Below are positions 61,029 to 64,000 of a stretch of 64,000 bases of DNA, in pieces (position 1 is the first letter of the stretch; every line of letters starts with the position of its first letter). This DNA comes from Pelagibius sp050043265 (lineage in GTDB: Bacteria > Pseudomonadota > Alphaproteobacteria > Kiloniellales > Kiloniellaceae). The notes under the pieces were generated by a model. The model saw only the letters and a list, made by a program, of their open reading frames with translations, made no database searches and was not told the origin of the DNA. The stretch is taken from the NCBI GenBank assembly GCA_050043265.1, contig JBHJIR010000010.1:1-64000 (forward strand), in the 5' to 3' direction. Made by a program: the position numbers and the translations under genes.

Positions 61029-61472
61029 GGTTGTTTTGGGCCGAATCCGGCTCAATCTTTGGCCCAATTTCCGGGCTGGATTGCCGTCCCCGCTTGATCG
61101 TACAAGGTGGTGGGACGCTGCGGCGCGGGAAGGCACCTCACCGGGGCATGGCCCGCCCGGCACGGCTGTGAGCGCGCGCGAGGTTGGCGGCTGTTGCCGC
61201 TCCTTTTCGGGCCGGCCTTTTGAGGCTATAGCCTTATGGGGCTTTCAAGGCGCGGGGCCGGCTGTGCTAAGGTGCGAACAGTTTCCGCGAGCCGCGCGGC
61301 ATTCGGGGGATGCCGCGCCGACGCGTGCCGTACCAGTCAGGGGGACCGCCCTTGTCGGTGGCAAGCGCAGGCTCTTCCTGAATCACCGGCGCCCCACCCT
61401 GACGAACCAGGCTTCGAACCAGATTTCGAACCACAGCCAGAGCCAAACACTAGGGCCAGAGACAGAGACGGC
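61029..61472. other. 444-bp region between RNase D and kdsD
   Basis: No gene is recognised. It is partly GC-rich, with short direct repeats near the kdsD end (TTCGAACCA twice, CCAGAG and CAGAGAC words at 61,430-61,470) and a possible promoter around 61,265 (GTGCTAAGGTGCG). It probably holds the kdsD promoter and a 5' leader. Confidence 0.4.
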
Positions 61473-62507
61473 ATGAAGGCACAGTTGGACGCCGACACGG
61501 CAGAACGGGACGGCACGGACTCGGATCGGACTGATCTGGAGGTCGCGCGCCGCGTCCTCGACACCGAGGCCAAGGCAATCGCCATCCTGGCCGATCTGCT
61601 GGACGGCGCCTTCGTCGGGGCCGTCGCCCGCCTGGCCGCCGTCGAAGGCCGCGTCATCGTGACCGGCATGGGCAAAAGCGGCCATGTCGCCCGTAAGATC
61701 GCCGCGACGCTGGCCTCCACCGGCACGCCTTCGCAGTTCGTCCACCCGGGCGAGGCGAGCCACGGCGACCTCGGCATGATCACCCCCAAGGATGCCGTCA
61801 TCGCCCTGTCCAATTCCGGCAACACGCTGGAGCTCAGCGACATCATCACCTACGCCAAGCGCTTCGCCATCCCGCTGGTGGCGATGACCGCGCGCAGCGA
61901 CAGCGCGCTGGCCGAAGCGGCCGATTTCGCCCTGATCCTGCCGGGTGCGGCCCAGGGGGCCCCGGAAGCCTGTCCGCTGGGCCTCGCGCCGACCACCTCG
62001 ACCACCCTGATGCTGGCCCTCGGCGACGCCCTGGCGGTCGCCCTGCTGGAACGCAAGGGCTTCTCGCCCAGCGACTTCAAGGTCTTCCATCCGGGCGGCG
62101 CGCTGGGCAAACGCCTGCTGCGGGTCGCCGACCTGATGCACGGCACCGACACCCTGCCGCTGTGCGGGGCCGACACCGTGGTCTCCGAAGCCATCCTGAT
62201 CATGACCGCCGGCCACTTCGGCTGCGTCGGCATCGTCGACGACAACCGCCGCCTGATCGGCATCATCACTGACGGCGACCTGCGCCGTCACATGAACCAG
62301 AACATCCTGGCCCTGAAGGCCGCCGACATCATGACGGCCAAACCGCGCACCATCCGCGCCAACGCCCTGGCGGCCGAGGCGGTCGCCTTCATGAACACAA
62401 GCACGCCGCCGTTCCTCTGCGTCTTCGTCGTCGACGAAGCGGGTCCGCCAGACCGGCCGGTCGGCATCCTGCATATGCACGACTGCCTGCGCGCCGGCGT
62501 GATTTGA
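61473..62507 (+). CDS. kdsD: Arabinose-5-phosphate isomerase (KdsD/KpsF), SIS plus CBS domains
   Basis: KdsD makes arabinose-5-phosphate from ribulose-5-phosphate, the first step of Kdo for LPS. The 344-residue protein has an N-terminal SIS domain (V-T-G-M-G-K-S-G-H-V-A-R-K-I-A and A-L-S-N-S-G-N-T-L-E-L) and two CBS domains after residue about 220. The start at 61473 fits the family. The downstream lptC, whose likely start is 17 bp past the stop, and lptA place it in the LPS biogenesis operon. Confidence 0.95.
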   Translation: MKAQLDADTAERDGTDSDRTDLEVARRVLDTEAKAIAILADLLDGAFVGAVARLAAVEGRVIVTGMGKSGHVARKIAATLASTGTPSQFVHPGEASHGDLGMITPKDAVIALSNSGNTLELSDIITYAKRFAIPLVAMTARSDSALAEAADFALILPGAAQGAPEACPLGLAPTTSTTLMLALGDALAVALLERKGFSPSDFKVFHPGGALGKRLLRVADLMHGTDTLPLCGADTVVSEAILIMTAGHFGCVGIVDDNRRLIGIITDGDLRRHMNQNILALKAADIMTAKPRTIRANALAAEAVAFMNTSTPPFLCVFVVDEAGPPDRPVGILHMHDCLRAGVI

Positions 62508-62524
62508 AGGAACCTCTGGCGACC

Positions 62525-63340
62525 ATGGCGGAAACTGCGGCCCATTCGACGGTCCCGACGCCTCGCGGCGCCGCCGCAACGGCGCAGCTGGGCGATACTC
62601 AAACCCCGCCGCCGCCGCGGCTGTCAGGGCGCAACAGCTACAGCCTCTTCGTCAGCTCCATGAAGTTGCTGTTGCCGGCGCTGGCCGCCGGGTTGGTGCT
62701 GCTGGTGATCGCCTGGCCGCAGCTGATGCCCGACGTCAGCCGCTCCGGCCTCGACTTCGCCAAGATCGCCCGCGACCAGGCCAAGACCCTGAACATGCTG
62801 AACGCACGCTACAGCGGCATCGACGAAAACAACCAGCCGTTCACCGTCGCTGCCGACCTGGCGACACAGACGCCGGACGACGAGAACGTCGTCGAGCTGC
62901 AGCATCCCATGGCCGACATCCGCACCACCCAGGGCGACCTGGTGGCACTGTCCGCCCGCGTCGGGCACTACGACCGCGAAGCGGAAACGCTGGACCTGGC
63001 CGGTACCGTGCACCTGACCCACGACAAGGGCTTTAACATCATCACCGACGCGGCCACCGTCGATCTGAAGAATGGCTCGGCCGCCGGCGACAACGCCGTC
63101 AGCGGCGAGGGGCCCTCCGGCGAGCTGCAGTCGGAGGGTTTCCGCCTGCGCGAGCGTGGCCAGGTCATCGTGTTTACCGGCAAGAGCCGCCTGCTGATCT
63201 ACCCTGATGCCAAAGAGACGATGCCCGGCGTCGGAGCCAAGACCCCCGGAGGCAAAGCCCCGGAAAACGAAACGCCGGCAGGTGAAATCCCGGCCAATGC
63301 GCCCCCCGGCGACGAGACCTTGAAGGAGAACGCGCAATGA
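62525..63340 (+). CDS. lptC: LPS export protein LptC
   Basis: LptC is anchored in the inner membrane and passes LPS from LptBFG to LptA. The 271-residue protein has a membrane segment at about residues 46-66, the LptC/OstA-like beta-jellyroll domain with L-N-A-R-Y-S-G-I-D and D-A-A-T-V-D-L-K-N-G-S-A, and a long proline/glutamate-rich tail after about residue 240. Low-complexity sequence precedes the membrane segment. The start at 62525 is chosen; a TTG at 62504 overlapping the kdsD stop is possible. The stop overlaps the lptA start. Confidence 0.9.
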   Translation: MAETAAHSTVPTPRGAAATAQLGDTQTPPPPRLSGRNSYSLFVSSMKLLLPALAAGLVLLVIAWPQLMPDVSRSGLDFAKIARDQAKTLNMLNARYSGIDENNQPFTVAADLATQTPDDENVVELQHPMADIRTTQGDLVALSARVGHYDREAETLDLAGTVHLTHDKGFNIITDAATVDLKNGSAAGDNAVSGEGPSGELQSEGFRLRERGQVIVFTGKSRLLIYPDAKETMPGVGAKTPGGKAPENETPAGEIPANAPPGDETLKENAQ

Positions 63341-64000
63341 CCGGCGCTGCCGTAGCGCGCAAGGCGCTTTCGTTCGTTCTCCCCATCCTGCTGGCGGTGG
63401 CCGGCGCGGCGCTTCAGCCGGCCGGCGCACAGACCGCCACGCAGCTGCGCGAGAGCGACCAGCCGCTGGAGATTAACGCCGACGACGGCATCGAGTGGAA
63501 CCGCAACGACAAGACCTACATCGCCCGCGGCAACGCACGCGCCGCCAGCGGCGAGGTCGAGGTGCTGGCCGACATGCTGCCCGCCTACTACCGCGAGCCG
63601 GCGCAAGGTGAAGAAGGCAACAGCGAGATCTTCCTGCTGGAGGCAGTGGGCAACGTGCGCATCAATGCGCCGGAAGGTTCCGTCTACGGCGACAAGGGCC
63701 AGTATAAACTGGACGAGCAGATTTTCGTGATGACCGGCGGCGACCTGCGCCTGGTCAGCAAGGGCGACGTGGTGACCGCGCGCGACAGCCTGGAATATTG
63801 GGAAGGCCAGCGCAAAGCGGTGGCGCGCGGCAAGGCCCACGCCACCCACGAGGACAAGCAGATCAAGGCCGACGTGCTGACCGCCAACTTCGAGGAAGAC
63901 GCCGAGGGCAAGCTGGAAGTGCGCCGCATCGACGCCAACGGCAATGTCGAGATCCTGACCGCCAAGGAATACGCCCGCGGCCGCGAAGGTAGCTACTTCG
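63337..64000 (+). CDS. lptA: LPS export protein LptA (partial, runs off window)
   Basis: LptA forms the periplasmic bridge of the LPS transport machine. The first 221 codons are visible: signal peptide (about residues 1-30, ending A-G-A-Q), then OstA-type repeats (D-Q-P-L-E-I-N-A-D-D-G-I-E-W, N-A-P-E-G-S-V-Y-G-D-K-G-Q-Y). The ATG overlaps the lptC TGA by three bases, with AAGGAG 8 bases before it, showing tight coupling. The gene continues beyond the window, probably toward lptB. Confidence 0.9.
   Translation, partial: MTGAAVARKALSFVLPILLAVAGAALQPAGAQTATQLRESDQPLEINADDGIEWNRNDKTYIARGNARAASGEVEVLADMLPAYYREPAQGEEGNSEIFLLEAVGNVRINAPEGSVYGDKGQYKLDEQIFVMTGGDLRLVSKGDVVTARDSLEYWEGQRKAVARGKAHATHEDKQIKADVLTANFEEDAEGKLEVRRIDANGNVEILTAKEYARGREGSYF

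Overview
The window looks like chromosomal DNA of a high-GC alphaproteobacterium (roughly two thirds G+C by eye), most like the Rhodospirillales-type lineages. The assignment rests on gene content and order: thrS, infC, rpmI, rplT, pheS and pheT; an FzlA-type GST; an NDUFA9-like protein beside uppP; an RNase D followed by kdsD, lptC and lptA; gltD followed by gltB; a DUF1194 protein; and a TAXI-type TRAP receptor. No phage, insertion sequence, integrase or CRISPR array was found. Most of the window is ordinary core genome with a few accessory genes.

Layout. 1-8.3 kb: a partial unknown gene, a MORN-containing lipoprotein, a MarR regulator, an M17 aminopeptidase, a GST, a TAXI receptor, and a flavin disulfide reductase paired with a TVP38 membrane protein. 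8.6-22.2 kb: an SLC13-type permease, a triple-PAS histidine kinase, PhoD, a DJ-1/PfpI protein, a PAS_5 protein, a low-GC orphan gene (16.1-16.7 kb), adenine deaminase, an SDR, a phospholipase D-like protein, a DUF1194 protein and an MFS transporter. 22.3-31.3 kb: lemA with a DUF2207 gene broken by one in-frame amber codon, a class V aminotransferase, a lipoprotein and coiled-coil protein pair, a DUF1989 protein, an HxlR redox locus and tRNA-Ser(GGA).

31.6-44.1 kb: lepA, four small unknown genes, then the translation block read leftward (thrS, infC, rpmI, rplT, pheS, pheT), interrupted between infC and rpmI by a divergent TetR/SDR cassette. infC has no usual start codon and appears to begin at ATA. 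44.2-58 kb: a GT4 glycosyltransferase, an alpha/beta hydrolase, a membrane protein, an epimerase-like SDR, a TPR protein, fzlA, a tandem pair of unknown paralogues, and gltD-gltB. 58.4-64 kb: uppP, the NDUFA9-like gene, RNase D, and kdsD-lptC-lptA (lptA runs off the window). These last genes serve envelope biogenesis: UppP recycles the undecaprenyl carrier, KdsD feeds Kdo synthesis, and LptC/LptA carry LPS across the periplasm.

The most unusual signals are small in scale. Four genes have their 3' end, including or adjoining the stop codon, copied in tandem just downstream. Two palindromic elements with TAG-ended arms supply the stop codons of the HxlR gene and fzlA. A dyad motif is shared by the HxlR/SDR promoter and the promoter of a nearby NAD(P)-binding oxidoreductase. 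A sigma-54-like promoter and a perfect inverted repeat lie between gltD and uppP. No clearly new multi-gene system is visible. The best candidates for undescribed biology are the tandem paralogues at 50.4-51.8 kb and the lipoprotein/coiled-coil pair at 26.6-28 kb.
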